DNA of 19,773 nt from Bacillota bacterium (GCA_030705945.1 JAUZPS010000026.1:1-19773), one strand, 5' to 3'. Positions 1 to 8,237 are shown, counted from the stretch's first letter. Numbers and translations: made by a program. Notes: generated from the letters alone by a model not told the origin.

Positions 1-828
1 TTAAGTTAGTAAAGGAGTATACATCATTAAAGCATTGTTTTCTGTTATAAACTCATCGGATATCTGTTCCCCTGATTCGTTAAAAACCTTCCTGTATATG
101 GCATTATGCCTTATATACCCACCCCAATAAGTACTTTTTATAAAATGCTCTTTTTCATATATTTCATAGAATTTGTCCTGAGGGATATCCGTTCTCCACT
201 CAACCCATAGATATTCTTCATCGATGTTTACGACAAGTTGATAAGTATAATTTGTATTATTTAAAATCTGAAGGTCTATGTAATTATAAACACAGGTTGC
301 CCCGCTTCCAAATGGTTGAGTTCTTTTAGTATCAGGAAATATATCATGACTATGTCTGTACCTTTGAGTTACTGTCAGCGGAGTGTGCAGTGTTATCCAA
401 TAAATAATATTGGATAACTGACAAAGCCCTCCACCCGCGCCTGCTCTGAAGGTTCCGTCAGGATTTAATATCAACCCGTCCCGATACCCTTTTCTATATG
501 TGGGTTTCCCAACTAACTTCCAAAACGAGAATAATTCTCCCTGCTTTAAAATTAAGCCGTTTAGTTTGGAAGACGCTAACTTAAGATTATTTATTTTGTT
601 ATACTGTAAACCAATGTCCACTCCCGAAAGTTTTCTGATAAGAGGCGTTTTATGTATAAAAGCCCTATACGGCAGGTTATTTTCGCAATATGCGTTAGCA
701 AATTTAATCTTACTTGTATACCACTGAAAATATCTTAAGTACGTATAATACTTTTTCCCTAAAAATAATCTAATGTTTGTTCTCTTTCTTGGCTCATCAA
801 GTTTCATCTCCAAATAAACCATCTCCAA
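1..828 (-). CDS. VanW family protein
   Basis: This is a 275-residue protein of the VanW family, named after an accessory protein of vancomycin-resistance clusters whose biochemical role is not established. The family signature is clear: GGGLCQLSN at residues 132-140, followed by YW and the RHSHD-x-FPD segment near 158-166. Hydrophobic runs are absent, so I see no signal peptide or membrane anchor. The stop codon is the first three bases of the window, so the gene is complete. The start is uncertain: a TTG at 828 begins the longest frame, but an ATG at 822 and another at 807 are also possible, and no clean Shine-Dalgarno site decides between them. No van resistance genes are beside it. It is a stand-alone gene, separated from the transketolase genes by about 280 bp. 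Family assignment is strong; function is unknown. Confidence 0.9.
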   Translation of the reverse strand: MEMVYLEMKLDEPRKRTNIRLFLGKKYYTYLRYFQWYTSKIKFANAYCENNLPYRAFIHKTPLIRKLSGVDIGLQYNKINNLKLASSKLNGLILKQGELFSFWKLVGKPTYRKGYRDGLILNPDGTFRAGAGGGLCQLSNIIYWITLHTPLTVTQRYRHSHDIFPDTKRTQPFGSGATCVYNYIDLQILNNTNYTYQLVVNIDEEYLWVEWRTDIPQDKFYEIYEKEHFIKSTYWGGYIRHNAIYRKVFNESGEQISDEFITENNALMMYTPLLT

Positions 829-959
829 GCCGTAGCTTTAAAAAGCTTATAAATCTACTAAATCTACTATTAATTTTACTATAATCAAATAACAAAATAG
901 TTACATATTAGTTAAGAAATTATAACGAAATGTCTTATAAATATTAAAAGCGCTAAAAA

Positions 960-1064
960 ATAAAATGGGGCTGTTGTTTAACGCTCTTAATCATTCCATA
1001 CCGCATACAAATTGTTTAATCCTGCGCTTTATGATGTGATTAAGAGCTATTTTACAACTGCCCC
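960..1064 (-). terminator. Long imperfect hairpin downstream of the transketolase genes, probable terminator
   Basis: Arms at 967-993 and 1037-1064 are complementary over about 27 nt with a few mismatches and one bulge, and enclose a loop of about 43 nt. Read on the minus strand, the second arm ends in CAGCCCC and is followed by ATTTTATTTTTT, a U-rich tail. It lies about 40 nt after the stop of the C-terminal transketolase gene and is the likely end of that transcript. The loop is much longer than in a typical terminator, so a small palindromic repeat element is an alternative. Confidence 0.55.
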
Positions 1065-1105
1065 TTAAGTTTCTCTTATATTGCTTTATTTGATTGTCAA
1101 AAGGA

Positions 1106-2053
1106 TTATTTATTCTTCTTGCTTTCAAGAAGTTCTTTTGCTTTTATTGCTATATTTTCTGGAGTAAGTCCGTACATTACTAATAGTTCATCAGGCTTGC
1201 CTGACTTGCCAAACTTATCGTTTATTCCAACCCTTTTGACTGGAACAGGACAATTTTCAACAATCACTTCCGAAACTGCGCTTCCAAGACCACCGATTAT
1301 ACTATGCTCTTCTACAGTGAGAATTGCGCCGGTTTCCTTTGCAGCCTTAATCAGAATATCTTTATCGATAGGTTTTATTGTATGGATGTTTATAATTCTA
1401 GGCTTTATTCCTTCCTTCTCGAGAAGTTTGCCTGCTTCAATAGTCTGGCTGACCATATATCCTGTGCAGACAATTGTCACATCAGCGCCTTCTGATACTA
1501 AAACACCCTTGCCCAATTCAAACTTATAATCATTCTCGTCATTAATTACAGGTACCGCAAGTCTCCCCAATCTAATATAGAATGGACCGTCAGTCTCAAT
1601 TGCAGTTTTAACCGCGGCTCTTGTTTCAACAGCATCTGCAGGACTTATAACAGTCATGTTAGGCAAAACCCTCATGAGCGCTATATCCTCAATAGTCTGA
1701 TGGGACGCTCCATCTTCGCCTACTGTTATTCCTGCATGTGTAGCTCCGATTTTTACATTTAATGCGGGATAGCATATTGAATTTCTCACCTGTTCGTAAG
1801 CTCTGCCCGAAGCAAACATGGCAAAGGTGCTTGCAAAAACAATTTTATTGCAGGAAGCCATGCCTGCTGCCGCTGTCATCATATTTGCTTCAGCTATACC
1901 CATATTAAGAAATCTTTCAGGATATTGTTTTTTGAATAACTCAGTCTTTGTCGATTTTGACAAATCCGCATCCATTACTACAATTTTATTGTCGCTGCCA
2001 AACTCTACCAACGCGTTTCCATATGCATCCCTAGTAGCTATTTTCTTAACCAT
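1106..2053 (-). CDS. Transketolase, C-terminal subunit
   Basis: This 315-residue protein is the C-terminal half of a split transketolase: the pyrimidine-binding domain (about residues 3-165) and the transketolase C-terminal domain (about 185-305). It pairs with the product of the upstream gene to transfer two-carbon units between sugar phosphates in the non-oxidative pentose phosphate pathway, in the cytoplasm. GIAEANM at 52-58 carries the glutamate (E55) that activates thiamine diphosphate, and the HAGITVGEDGASHQ region is characteristic. I placed the start at the ATG at 2053, although the frame is open 33 nt further. That ATG follows the upstream TAG stop after a single base and has GGAGG 9 nt before it, inside the end of the upstream gene, which indicates translational coupling. 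Split transketolases are common in Clostridia and archaea. A 1-deoxyxylulose-5-phosphate synthase is unlikely, because that enzyme is one long chain. Confidence 0.95.
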   Translation of the reverse strand: MVKKIATRDAYGNALVEFGSDNKIVVMDADLSKSTKTELFKKQYPERFLNMGIAEANMMTAAAGMASCNKIVFASTFAMFASGRAYEQVRNSICYPALNVKIGATHAGITVGEDGASHQTIEDIALMRVLPNMTVISPADAVETRAAVKTAIETDGPFYIRLGRLAVPVINDENDYKFELGKGVLVSEGADVTIVCTGYMVSQTIEAGKLLEKEGIKPRIINIHTIKPIDKDILIKAAKETGAILTVEEHSIIGGLGSAVSEVIVENCPVPVKRVGINDKFGKSGKPDELLVMYGLTPENIAIKAKELLESKKNK

Positions 2054-2054
2054 C

Positions 2055-2900
2055 CTACTCGACCTCCAATTTAGCAAGTAAATCATCCAGCTCAGCTATA
2101 GCCTTGTCTCTCTGCTCCTTATTCGGAGCTGTACCATGCCATCCTGCTTCATTCTCCATAAATGAAACGCCTTTTCCTTTTACAGTCTCGGCAACAATCA
2201 TTACAGGCTTTCCTTTTGTTTTTTTCGCTTCATCAATAGCTTCTACAATCTGCTGATGCTCATGACCATTAACAACTATAACTTTTAAACCAAATGCTTC
2301 GAATTTGTCCTTAACAGGCTCTGGAGAAAGAACGTCAGTAATTTTTCCATCAATTTGAAGACCATTATGATCTAAGAAAACAGTAAGATTATCCAGTTTG
2401 TAATGCGCTGCGCACATAAGCGCTTCCCATACCTGGCCTTCCTCTATTTCACCATCTCCTAATATTGAATAAACCCTGTAGTCTTTTCCATCAAGCTTTC
2501 CTGCTAAAGCCATTCCAACAGCTGCAGATATTCCTTGCCCCAAAGATCCTGTAGACATGTCTACACCCGGTATAAGTTTCATGCTTGGATGTCCTTCGAG
2601 GTAACTGCTTGCTTGTCTGAATTTCAACAGATCCTCTTTAGGAATGAATCCCCTCTCAGCCAGCGCGCCATACAAAGCAGGCGAGCAGTGTCCCTTTGAT
2701 AATACAAATCGATCTCTGTCTTCCCAGTGAGGTCTTTTAGGGTCAATCCTCATTTCTTTAAAATAAAGCACAGAAACGATATCGGCGCAGGATAACGATC
2801 CACCAGGATGTCCAGCCGCAGCGCTGTAAACTTGATCAATTATATCCTTTCGAATTATTGTTGCATAACGCTTTAATTCCTTAAGTTTCTGGATCTCCAT
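2055..2900 (-). CDS. Transketolase, N-terminal subunit
   Basis: This 281-residue protein is the thiamine-diphosphate-binding half of the split transketolase. AGHPGGSLS near residues 29-37 and SKGHCSPALYG near 68-78 carry the conserved active-site histidines (H31, H71). GDGEIEEGQ at 148-156 and the asparagine at 179 (HNGLQIDG) make up the GDG-x-N metal/ThDP motif. The start ATG has AAGGAG 9 nt upstream. The gene is first of a tight pair with the C-terminal half; the single base between stop and next start suggests equimolar production of the two subunits of one enzyme. Upstream is a 329-bp gap that must hold the promoter, because the next gene in the same direction (YitT family) is unrelated. 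Confidence 0.95.
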   Translation of the reverse strand: MEIQKLKELKRYATIIRKDIIDQVYSAAAGHPGGSLSCADIVSVLYFKEMRIDPKRPHWEDRDRFVLSKGHCSPALYGALAERGFIPKEDLLKFRQASSYLEGHPSMKLIPGVDMSTGSLGQGISAAVGMALAGKLDGKDYRVYSILGDGEIEEGQVWEALMCAAHYKLDNLTVFLDHNGLQIDGKITDVLSPEPVKDKFEAFGLKVIVVNGHEHQQIVEAIDEAKKTKGKPVMIVAETVKGKGVSFMENEAGWHGTAPNKEQRDKAIAELDDLLAKLEVE

Positions 2901-3229
2901 CGTTACAACTCCTTATTATATTATAAAAAATCATTGCTTTTTTAGATACCTAACACTAAATCATTTGTTTAACGCCAATATATTTCAATTATTCCGCTTA
3001 AAGAAAAATACTTCGTAATTGTAATCCTTTAGTGTACCAATGCAATTTCTTCACAATAATCACATTGAACTTGACATCTATAGACTAATAATATCTATGT
3101 ATAAGCGGATTTTATGGCTTTGGCGATAGTAAATAGTATACTATAGAGAGACTAATTAGTCTAGAGTCTATTCATTTTCAACAAAACATATTTTGTTAAT
3201 ATATATTGAGCTTAGTTGTCGCCTCTCTA
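2901..3229. other. Intergenic region with two adjacent palindromes
   Basis: This gap between the YitT-family gene and the transketolase pair has no plausible coding frame. It contains two perfect palindromes, ATAGTATACTAT at 3133-3144 and AGACTAATTAGTCT at 3149-3162, whose centres are 17 bp apart. A small AT-only hairpin (AACAAAA arms) lies at 3180-3197 and could act as a weak terminator for the YitT-family gene. The palindromes look more like protein-binding dyads than RNA hairpins, because they have no loop. Confidence 0.45.
3018..3045 (-). promoter_or_regulatory. Candidate sigma-A promoter for the transketolase pair
   Basis: On the minus strand TTGCAT (3040-3045) is followed after 16 nt by TACAAT (3018-3023), about 117 nt before the start codon of the N-terminal subunit. 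Each hexamer matches the consensus at four or five of six positions. The assignment is by pattern only; other AT-rich hexamers lie nearby. Confidence 0.3.
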
Positions 3230-4147
3230 TTATTCATAGGTCTTAAACCCTTCCCCCAACACCTCTCTTATATCCGTTAAAATAATAAAAGAATTCTTAT
3301 CCAGACTTATAACCAATTCTTTAAGGTGCTGTAATTGCCCTCTGTGCAGCACACAAAGCAAAACTTTTTTATCATCTCCTGTATACATTCCTTTTCCCCT
3401 TAAGGAAGTTACGCCTCTGTCAAGTTCTTCCATAATCTTAACCGCTATCTCGTCTGATTTGTCGGATATTATCAGAACGGATTTTGCAAAATTAACTCCT
3501 TCCAGTACAGCGTCTATTACTTTGGAGGATATATACAGCGTAACTATTGCATACATAGCAAGGTGAAAGCTATTAAAAGATACTGCGGCAAATATTATTA
3601 CGCTAGTATCTATTATCATAATTATCTGCCCCATGGTTAAGTTCGGGACAAAATGATTTACAACTCTTGCAGCCAGATCGCTGCCGCCCGTTGTCGCTCC
3701 TGCTCTGAAAACCAATCCTAAACCCGCGCCCATTATGAAACCGCCAAAGATTGAATACAGCAATAAATCCGGTACCGACGGAGAATGTTCCAGCTTCACT
3801 AAATAATTCTCTACAAAATATCTTGTATACGGTTCTAAAGTATCTATAAAGACAGAAAGAAGAATTGTGCTTACAAATGTCCTTACTATGAATTTTCGTC
3901 CTATAAACTTAAATCCTAAAGCAAATAATGGCACATTCAGCATTAACATTATTATTCCAACCGATAACTTTTCGTTGCTGATATAATAAATAACCGTAGC
4001 TATACCGCTTACCCCGCCAGGCGCGATCTTATAAGGCACCATAAACACATTGATAGAGGCAGCCGTCAGAAACGAACCTACCACAATAAGCAAATACGCT
4101 TTCCACAGTTCACTTTTTTTACCTTTTGCAATTAAATATTTAATCAA
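3230..4147 (-). CDS. YitT family membrane protein (DUF161 plus DUF2179)
   Basis: This 305-residue integral membrane protein belongs to the YitT family, which is widespread in Firmicutes and of unknown transport or signalling function. About five hydrophobic segments occupy residues 15-205. The hallmarks are the N-terminal FMVPYKIAPGGVSGIAT stretch (about 35-51) and GLVFRAGATTGGSDLAARV in the second half of the membrane domain. The soluble C-terminus (about 215-300) is a DUF2179 domain, recognisable by RGVTSLRGKGMYTGDDK and a final LTDIREVLGEGFK. The start is a TTG with only a weak GTGGTG-type ribosome site; no ATG in frame gives a better start, and the length fits the family. The gene is single and diverges from the GT4-CsaB gene across a 184-bp shared upstream region. 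The family call is firm; the role is not known. Confidence 0.92.
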   Translation of the reverse strand: MIKYLIAKGKKSELWKAYLLIVVGSFLTAASINVFMVPYKIAPGGVSGIATVIYYISNEKLSVGIIMLMLNVPLFALGFKFIGRKFIVRTFVSTILLSVFIDTLEPYTRYFVENYLVKLEHSPSVPDLLLYSIFGGFIMGAGLGLVFRAGATTGGSDLAARVVNHFVPNLTMGQIIMIIDTSVIIFAAVSFNSFHLAMYAIVTLYISSKVIDAVLEGVNFAKSVLIISDKSDEIAVKIMEELDRGVTSLRGKGMYTGDDKKVLLCVLHRGQLQHLKELVISLDKNSFIILTDIREVLGEGFKTYE

Positions 4148-4264
4148 TTTTTACACCACATTATTATTGATAAATTTATCTTTATTCTTGCTTTTATTAT
4201 TATCCGCAAGGCATGTAAAATTGATACGCAAACAATATAATATTTGTTAATTATTAAAGAATTA

Positions 4265-4292
4265 TTGATATTTTAGTTCGGTATGCTATAAT
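4265..4292 (+). promoter_or_regulatory. Sigma-A promoter with extended -10 for the GT4-CsaB/TagA unit
   Basis: TTGATA at 4265-4270 is separated by 16 nt from a perfect TATAAT at 4287-4292, and TGC directly precedes the -10 hexamer (extended -10). The predicted transcript starts near 4299 and has a leader of about 33 nt with GGAGAG before the ATG at 4332. It is the best promoter-like sequence in the window. Confidence 0.75.
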
Positions 4293-4331
4293 ATACACGG
4301 GTTTTCAACTCAATGATCGGAGAGATAAAAG

Positions 4332-6572
4332 ATGAAAGTTCTTCATTTAATAGGCGGTGGAGATGTTGGCGGCGCTAAGTCCCATGTACTGTCACTTGTA
4401 CAGGAATTGGGAAAACATATAGATGTTAAGCTTATAAGCTTTCGCAAGGGCGCTTTCGCGGATGAAGCTAGGGTTATGGGCATTAACGTAGAAGTGGTGC
4501 GCACTGGTAATATTATCAGTGATGTCAGAAAAGTTATTTCAATAATAAGAAGCGAAAATTACCAGCTAACTCATTCCCATGGCGCAAAAGCAAATATGAT
4601 AGCTGTACTTGTTAGTAAGTTCGCTAAAGTTCCTACAGTCACCACTGTGCATAGCGACTATCGCCTTGATTATCTTCAAAGCTTCATAAAGCGGGTTTCT
4701 TTCGGGATAATTAATACAATCGCGTTAAGATTTATTGATTTCTATGTGGCTGTATCCAAGAACTTTAAGGACATGCTTATAGGCAGAAAATTCGATGCGG
4801 ATAAAATATTTACAGTATATAATGGAATAAATTTTGATAATGAAATAAGGGCCTATTCTCGAAAAGATTTCATAAAAAAGTATAATCTTGCCGTTAACGA
4901 TGATGATGTTCTCATTGGAATCTTAGTAAGGCTTACTCCAGTCAAAGGTCTCAATGTTTTTATAAACGCCGCTAAAGAGGTAGTAAAAAAGAACCCTAAT
5001 GTAAAATTTGTTATTGGCGGTGAAGGAGAAGAAAAAAAATCTCTGGAAAACAAAGTGAATTCCCTTGGGCTTGACAAAAACTTGTTCTTTCTTGGTTTTG
5101 TTAATGACCCTTACGAATTCATGTCAAATATCGATATAAATGTTCTTACATCCATAAGCGAAAGCTTTCCATATTCAATTCTTGAAGGAACAAGGGTAAG
5201 ACGAGCAACTGTGAGCAGTAATGTAGGCGGGCTGCCAGATCTCATTGATCATGGCATAAATGGATTTCTATTTAATCCGGGAGATTACAAAAAGCTTGCG
5301 GAATATTTGCTAAAATTATCAATGGATAAAAGCCTCAGGGATGATATGGGTTCCCGTATTTATTTGAAAGCAAGCGAAAAATTTTCATTAAAGAATATGT
5401 GCAAAACACAACTTGATATATATGAATCTGTATTGGAAAATCATTCCGCGTTGACAAAACCGACATCCCATCCTGAAATAATAATTTCCGGATATTACGG
5501 TTTTAAGAACATCGGAGACGATGCTATGTTGATGGCAATCACAGAAAATCTTAGGCAATACAAAAATGAAGTAAAGATTATGGTTTTATCACGTCAACCC
5601 CTTGAAACAAAAAGCCTTTATAATGTTGACTCAATATTTCGGTTTAATATTCTACGAATTATACGGGCAATGAAGCGGGGCAAACTTTTCATAAACGGCG
5701 GGGGCAACCTGATACAGGATAATACAAGCACGCGCTCATTAATGTATTATTTGTTTACAATTTGGCTGGCAAAAAAGCTGGATATGAAGGTTATGATTTA
5801 TGCTAATGGTATCGGGCCAATCAACCGAAAAATAAACAGAAAAATTACGACATATGTTCTTAACAAGGTTGATGTTATAACATTGAGAGAGAATAGTCCC
5901 TCAATGCAGGAAATTGATAACTTGTCTGTCAAAAGTCCTAAGGTTATAATCACCTCCGATCCGGCTACTACTATAGGTCCAGCTTCTTCTGATGTGATAG
6001 ACAAGATTTTTTCCGATGAAAACATAAGCCCTCAAGGGCCTTTTATAGGGTTCTCTATAAGAAAATGGCGAAACTTAGACAAGTATGAGCAGATCATTGC
6101 GGACATTGCAGATTATGTTTATACGACACATGGATTAAAGCCGGTTTTTATTCCGATGCATTATCCCGCTGATCTCATTATTGCTAAAAAAATTATATCA
6201 AAAATGAAAAGCAATGCCATAATAATTAATAAAAAATACTCTGTTTCAGAAACAATAGGAATAATCAATAGAATGGATATTCTTGTGGCTATGAGGCTCC
6301 ATGCGCTAATTTTTGCCGCATGTCATGGTATTCCTCTTGTTGGGCTTGTTTATGAACCAAAAGTTGAAGGTTTCCTAAAATCTATCAATCAGCCTTCAGC
6401 CGGTCACGTCAAAGAACTTGACTTTGAGACGCTAAAAAATACTATAGAAAAAGTCTGGGCCGATAAAGTTAACATTAAAAAACAACTGATAAGGACTTCG
6501 GAAGAGCTTAAGGAAAAAGCTCTGGAAAATGCTAAAATTGCTATTGAACTCGTTAACGATACTGAACTTTAA
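4332..6572 (+). CDS. GT4 glycosyltransferase fused to CsaB-type polysaccharide pyruvyltransferase
   Basis: This 746-residue protein has two enzyme domains. Residues 1 to about 370 are a GT-B retaining glycosyltransferase of family GT4: the GGGDVGGAKSHV loop near 8-19, and the EX7E motif ESFPYSILE at 277-285 followed by GGLPDLIDHGINGFLF. From about 382 to 742 lies a CsaB/polysaccharide pyruvyltransferase domain: SGYYGFKNIGDDAML at 386-400, INGGGNLIQD near 454, ANGIGPI at 491-497, and RLHALIFAACHGIPLVG near 650. CsaB enzymes transfer pyruvate from phosphoenolpyruvate as a ketal onto ManNAc of the secondary cell-wall polymer, creating the ligand of SLH domains. The GT4 half presumably adds a sugar to the same lipid-linked precursor at the cytoplasmic membrane face (inference). 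No signal peptide is seen. The start has GGAGAG 9 nt upstream. A tagA-like gene follows after 58 nt on the same strand. CsaB is usually a single-domain protein of about 370 residues, so the fusion is worth noting. Confidence 0.92.
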   Translation: MKVLHLIGGGDVGGAKSHVLSLVQELGKHIDVKLISFRKGAFADEARVMGINVEVVRTGNIISDVRKVISIIRSENYQLTHSHGAKANMIAVLVSKFAKVPTVTTVHSDYRLDYLQSFIKRVSFGIINTIALRFIDFYVAVSKNFKDMLIGRKFDADKIFTVYNGINFDNEIRAYSRKDFIKKYNLAVNDDDVLIGILVRLTPVKGLNVFINAAKEVVKKNPNVKFVIGGEGEEKKSLENKVNSLGLDKNLFFLGFVNDPYEFMSNIDINVLTSISESFPYSILEGTRVRRATVSSNVGGLPDLIDHGINGFLFNPGDYKKLAEYLLKLSMDKSLRDDMGSRIYLKASEKFSLKNMCKTQLDIYESVLENHSALTKPTSHPEIIISGYYGFKNIGDDAMLMAITENLRQYKNEVKIMVLSRQPLETKSLYNVDSIFRFNILRIIRAMKRGKLFINGGGNLIQDNTSTRSLMYYLFTIWLAKKLDMKVMIYANGIGPINRKINRKITTYVLNKVDVITLRENSPSMQEIDNLSVKSPKVIITSDPATTIGPASSDVIDKIFSDENISPQGPFIGFSIRKWRNLDKYEQIIADIADYVYTTHGLKPVFIPMHYPADLIIAKKIISKMKSNAIIINKKYSVSETIGIINRMDILVAMRLHALIFAACHGIPLVGLVYEPKVEGFLKSINQPSAGHVKELDFETLKNTIEKVWADKVNIKKQLIRTSEELKEKALENAKIAIELVNDTEL

Positions 6573-6630
6573 AGTTTGATACTACCTAATTGATAATACA
6601 AAAGAAAACATATGGGAGTAAATGTTATTT

Positions 6631-7374
6631 ATGAGAAACACAGTTGATATCCTCGGGGTAAAAGTGGATAAATTAAATATGAGCCAATCAGTTAACACTG
6701 TTATGGAATTCTTATCAGAAAACAAACTGCATGCTGTATATACTCCAAATGCAGAAATTATGATGGCAGCTCATAGAGATTCCTACCTCAAAAATATTTT
6801 ATGCCAGGCAGATTTGCTTGTAGCAGATGGGGCAGGAGTTGTTCTGGCTTCAAAAATACTAGGGCTTGGACTTCCTGAAAGAGTGGCGGGATTTGATCTT
6901 GTTAAAAATCTGTTTACTCAAGCGGAAAACAGAGAAATTAAATTTTTCTTATTCGGAGGAAAACCTGGTATAGCTGAAGACGCCCAAAAGAATATAATGG
7001 CCCAATATAGAAATGTTAAAATAGTTGGCTGTAGAGACGGATACTTTAATAGTTCTGAAGAAAACAATATTATTGACGAAATAAATTCTTCTGATGCGGA
7101 TATCCTCCTTGTTGCTTTAGGAGCGCCGAGACAGGAAATCTGGATTCATGAACATAAAGACAAACTAAAGGTCAAGATATGCATTGGGGTGGGCGGAAGC
7201 CTTGATATTCTATCAGGCAACTCCAAAAGAGCTCCTGAGTTTTTTCAGAAACATGGGCTTGAATGGTTTTACAGATTGTGTAAAGAACCATGGAGATATA
7301 AAAGGATGCTGGATTTACCACGCTTTATAATTAAGGTTCTAAAGATCAGGCTAACATCTAAGTCAAAAGCATAA
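6631..7374 (+). CDS. tagA: WecG/TagA/CpsF family glycosyltransferase (GT26)
   Basis: This is a GT26-family enzyme of 247 residues. TagA adds ManNAc to undecaprenyl-diphospho-GlcNAc to form the linkage disaccharide of wall teichoic acids and related secondary cell-wall polymers. Visible motifs are YTPNAEIM (conserved Thr/Asn, near residue 38), LVADGAG with the presumed catalytic Asp near 66, LLVALGAPRQEIWI, and the C-terminal GLEWFYRLCKEPWRYKRM membrane-association segment. The start is ambiguous. An ATG at 6622 lies only 3 nt after GGGAG, while the ATG at 6631 lies 12 nt after it. I chose 6631 because the protein then begins MRNTVDILGV, as family members usually do. It follows the GT4-CsaB gene by 58 nt and probably shares its transcript, so both likely act on one wall polymer. 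Confidence 0.92.
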   Translation: MRNTVDILGVKVDKLNMSQSVNTVMEFLSENKLHAVYTPNAEIMMAAHRDSYLKNILCQADLLVADGAGVVLASKILGLGLPERVAGFDLVKNLFTQAENREIKFFLFGGKPGIAEDAQKNIMAQYRNVKIVGCRDGYFNSSEENNIIDEINSSDADILLVALGAPRQEIWIHEHKDKLKVKICIGVGGSLDILSGNSKRAPEFFQKHGLEWFYRLCKEPWRYKRMLDLPRFIIKVLKIRLTSKSKA

Positions 7375-7396
7375 GTAGTTTTAATTATTTTCAAAA

Positions 7397-7463
7397 TACA
7401 AAAAACTTCCTATTTTAAGTGCTTATCCGCTTTGTTCGTAAATAAGCGCTTAAAATAGGAAGT
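7397..7463 (-). terminator. Strong hairpin between convergent genes
   Basis: Arms at 7405-7426 and 7442-7463 match at 21 of 22 positions around a 15-nt loop. On the minus strand the stem is followed by TTTTTTGTATTTTG, so it is a good intrinsic terminator for the J-domain-like gene. On the plus strand the tail after the stem is not U-rich, so termination of the tagA transcript here would be weaker. The placement between converging genes fits a shared terminator. Confidence 0.8.
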
Positions 7464-7517
7464 AATTCTCTGTAGAATGACAACCAACAAAATTCGCTCT
7501 TTGGCAGCCATTTACAG

Positions 7518-7772
7518 TTATATCTCAGACACTCTTTTTTTCATGTCTTCATATACATACTTATACATTTTGAATAATTCATTAGCTGCAGGATCTTCTG
7601 TGTTTACATCTGGGTGATACTTTTCCAGAATACCCTTCCAACCAATCCTCATAATTTCTTCTCTCATGCCTCTTGCTCTATCAAGGGCACCGGTTTTCTC
7701 GTTTAACTTCACCAGTTCATCCCTAAGTCTTGTTAGTTTTTCTAACATTAAATTTAATTCTTCGTCACCCAT
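7518..7772 (-). CDS. Small J-domain-like protein
   Basis: This is an 84-residue cytoplasmic protein. Residues 1-40 are charged and likely helical (EELNLMLEKLTRLRDELVKLNE). Residues 45-82 read WKGILEKYHPDVNTEDPAANELFKMYKYVYEDM, which resembles helix II, the HPD tripeptide and helix III of a J domain, the part of DnaJ-type cochaperones that stimulates Hsp70 ATPase. The first J-domain helix with its usual LGV spacing is not visible, so it is a partial or divergent J domain and chaperone activity is an inference. GGGGAG lies 7 nt before the ATG. It is a single gene with a strong terminator behind it and a 569-bp AT-rich upstream region. Confidence 0.75.
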   Translation of the reverse strand: MGDEELNLMLEKLTRLRDELVKLNEKTGALDRARGMREEIMRIGWKGILEKYHPDVNTEDPAANELFKMYKYVYEDMKKRVSEI

Positions 7773-7805
7773 ATTACAACTCCCCTATTCGCTCTACTTT
7801 TTTCT

Positions 7806-7841
7806 CTAATTTTTCGGATCCCTTTCAAAAGCCACTCTCAA
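7806..7841 (-). promoter_or_regulatory. Possible 11-residue leader ORF with hairpin-covered SD site
   Basis: Upstream of the J-domain-like gene the minus strand carries GGAGGTGA, a nearly full anti-SD complement. Six nt after GGAGG is a TTG that opens an 11-codon frame (MRVAFERDPKN) ending at TAG. The GGAG of this site is paired in a CTCCA-TTGTC-TGGAG hairpin (7849-7863). It could be a translated leader that controls the gene 33 nt downstream, or a chance SD. No similarity supports the peptide. Confidence 0.3.
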
Positions 7842-8237
7842 GGGTCACCTCCAGACAATGGAGAATAAGCTTTATCTAAGGACTCTAATAGATTTTAGTA
7901 AAAATCATTTCACTTTTATCTTTATGCATACTGTAAATGTAAAACATATTTCCGCATTATATAAGTGAAATTATTATTTACTTATTCTATTCTAAAAATT
8001 TATTTAAATTGAATAAGCTTGAAAAAGCTAAGAAATTTCCATTTCAAACCTATCAATTATTTTAAAAATAATATTCAGTTCTGTACATGATAGAAATAAG
8101 GAACCAAAAGAAACTACCTTGATATACTACAAAAGAAAGGATACTACCAATTCTTACGACTATTACTTTTAAACGCCTTAATCCACTAACAGAAACCTAT
8201 TAAAATAAAACATATTAAATTTCTCTCATTAATTTAT

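Noticed and set aside
1..828. Vancomycin-resistance cluster
   Set aside because: Only a VanW-family gene is present. No ligase, dehydrogenase, dipeptidase or two-component genes occur nearby, and VanW proteins are common outside resistance clusters.
1119..1529. Long frame on the plus strand opposite the transketolase C-terminal gene
   Set aside because: It is the antisense shadow of a strongly supported gene, has no ribosome site, and its protein resembles nothing.
6572..6590. A 13-nt match (complement of AGGTAGTATCAAA) to the end of the nnr-flanking repeat, just after the GT4-CsaB gene
   Set aside because: Only one end is present and no second end or core follows, so chance or a remnant cannot be told apart.
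8100..8176. Possible third, degraded copy of the repeat that flanks nnr
   Set aside because: GGATACTACC and TTTTAAACGCCTTAA resemble the element ends, but their order and orientation do not match a whole copy. The stretch is AT-rich enough for chance similarity.
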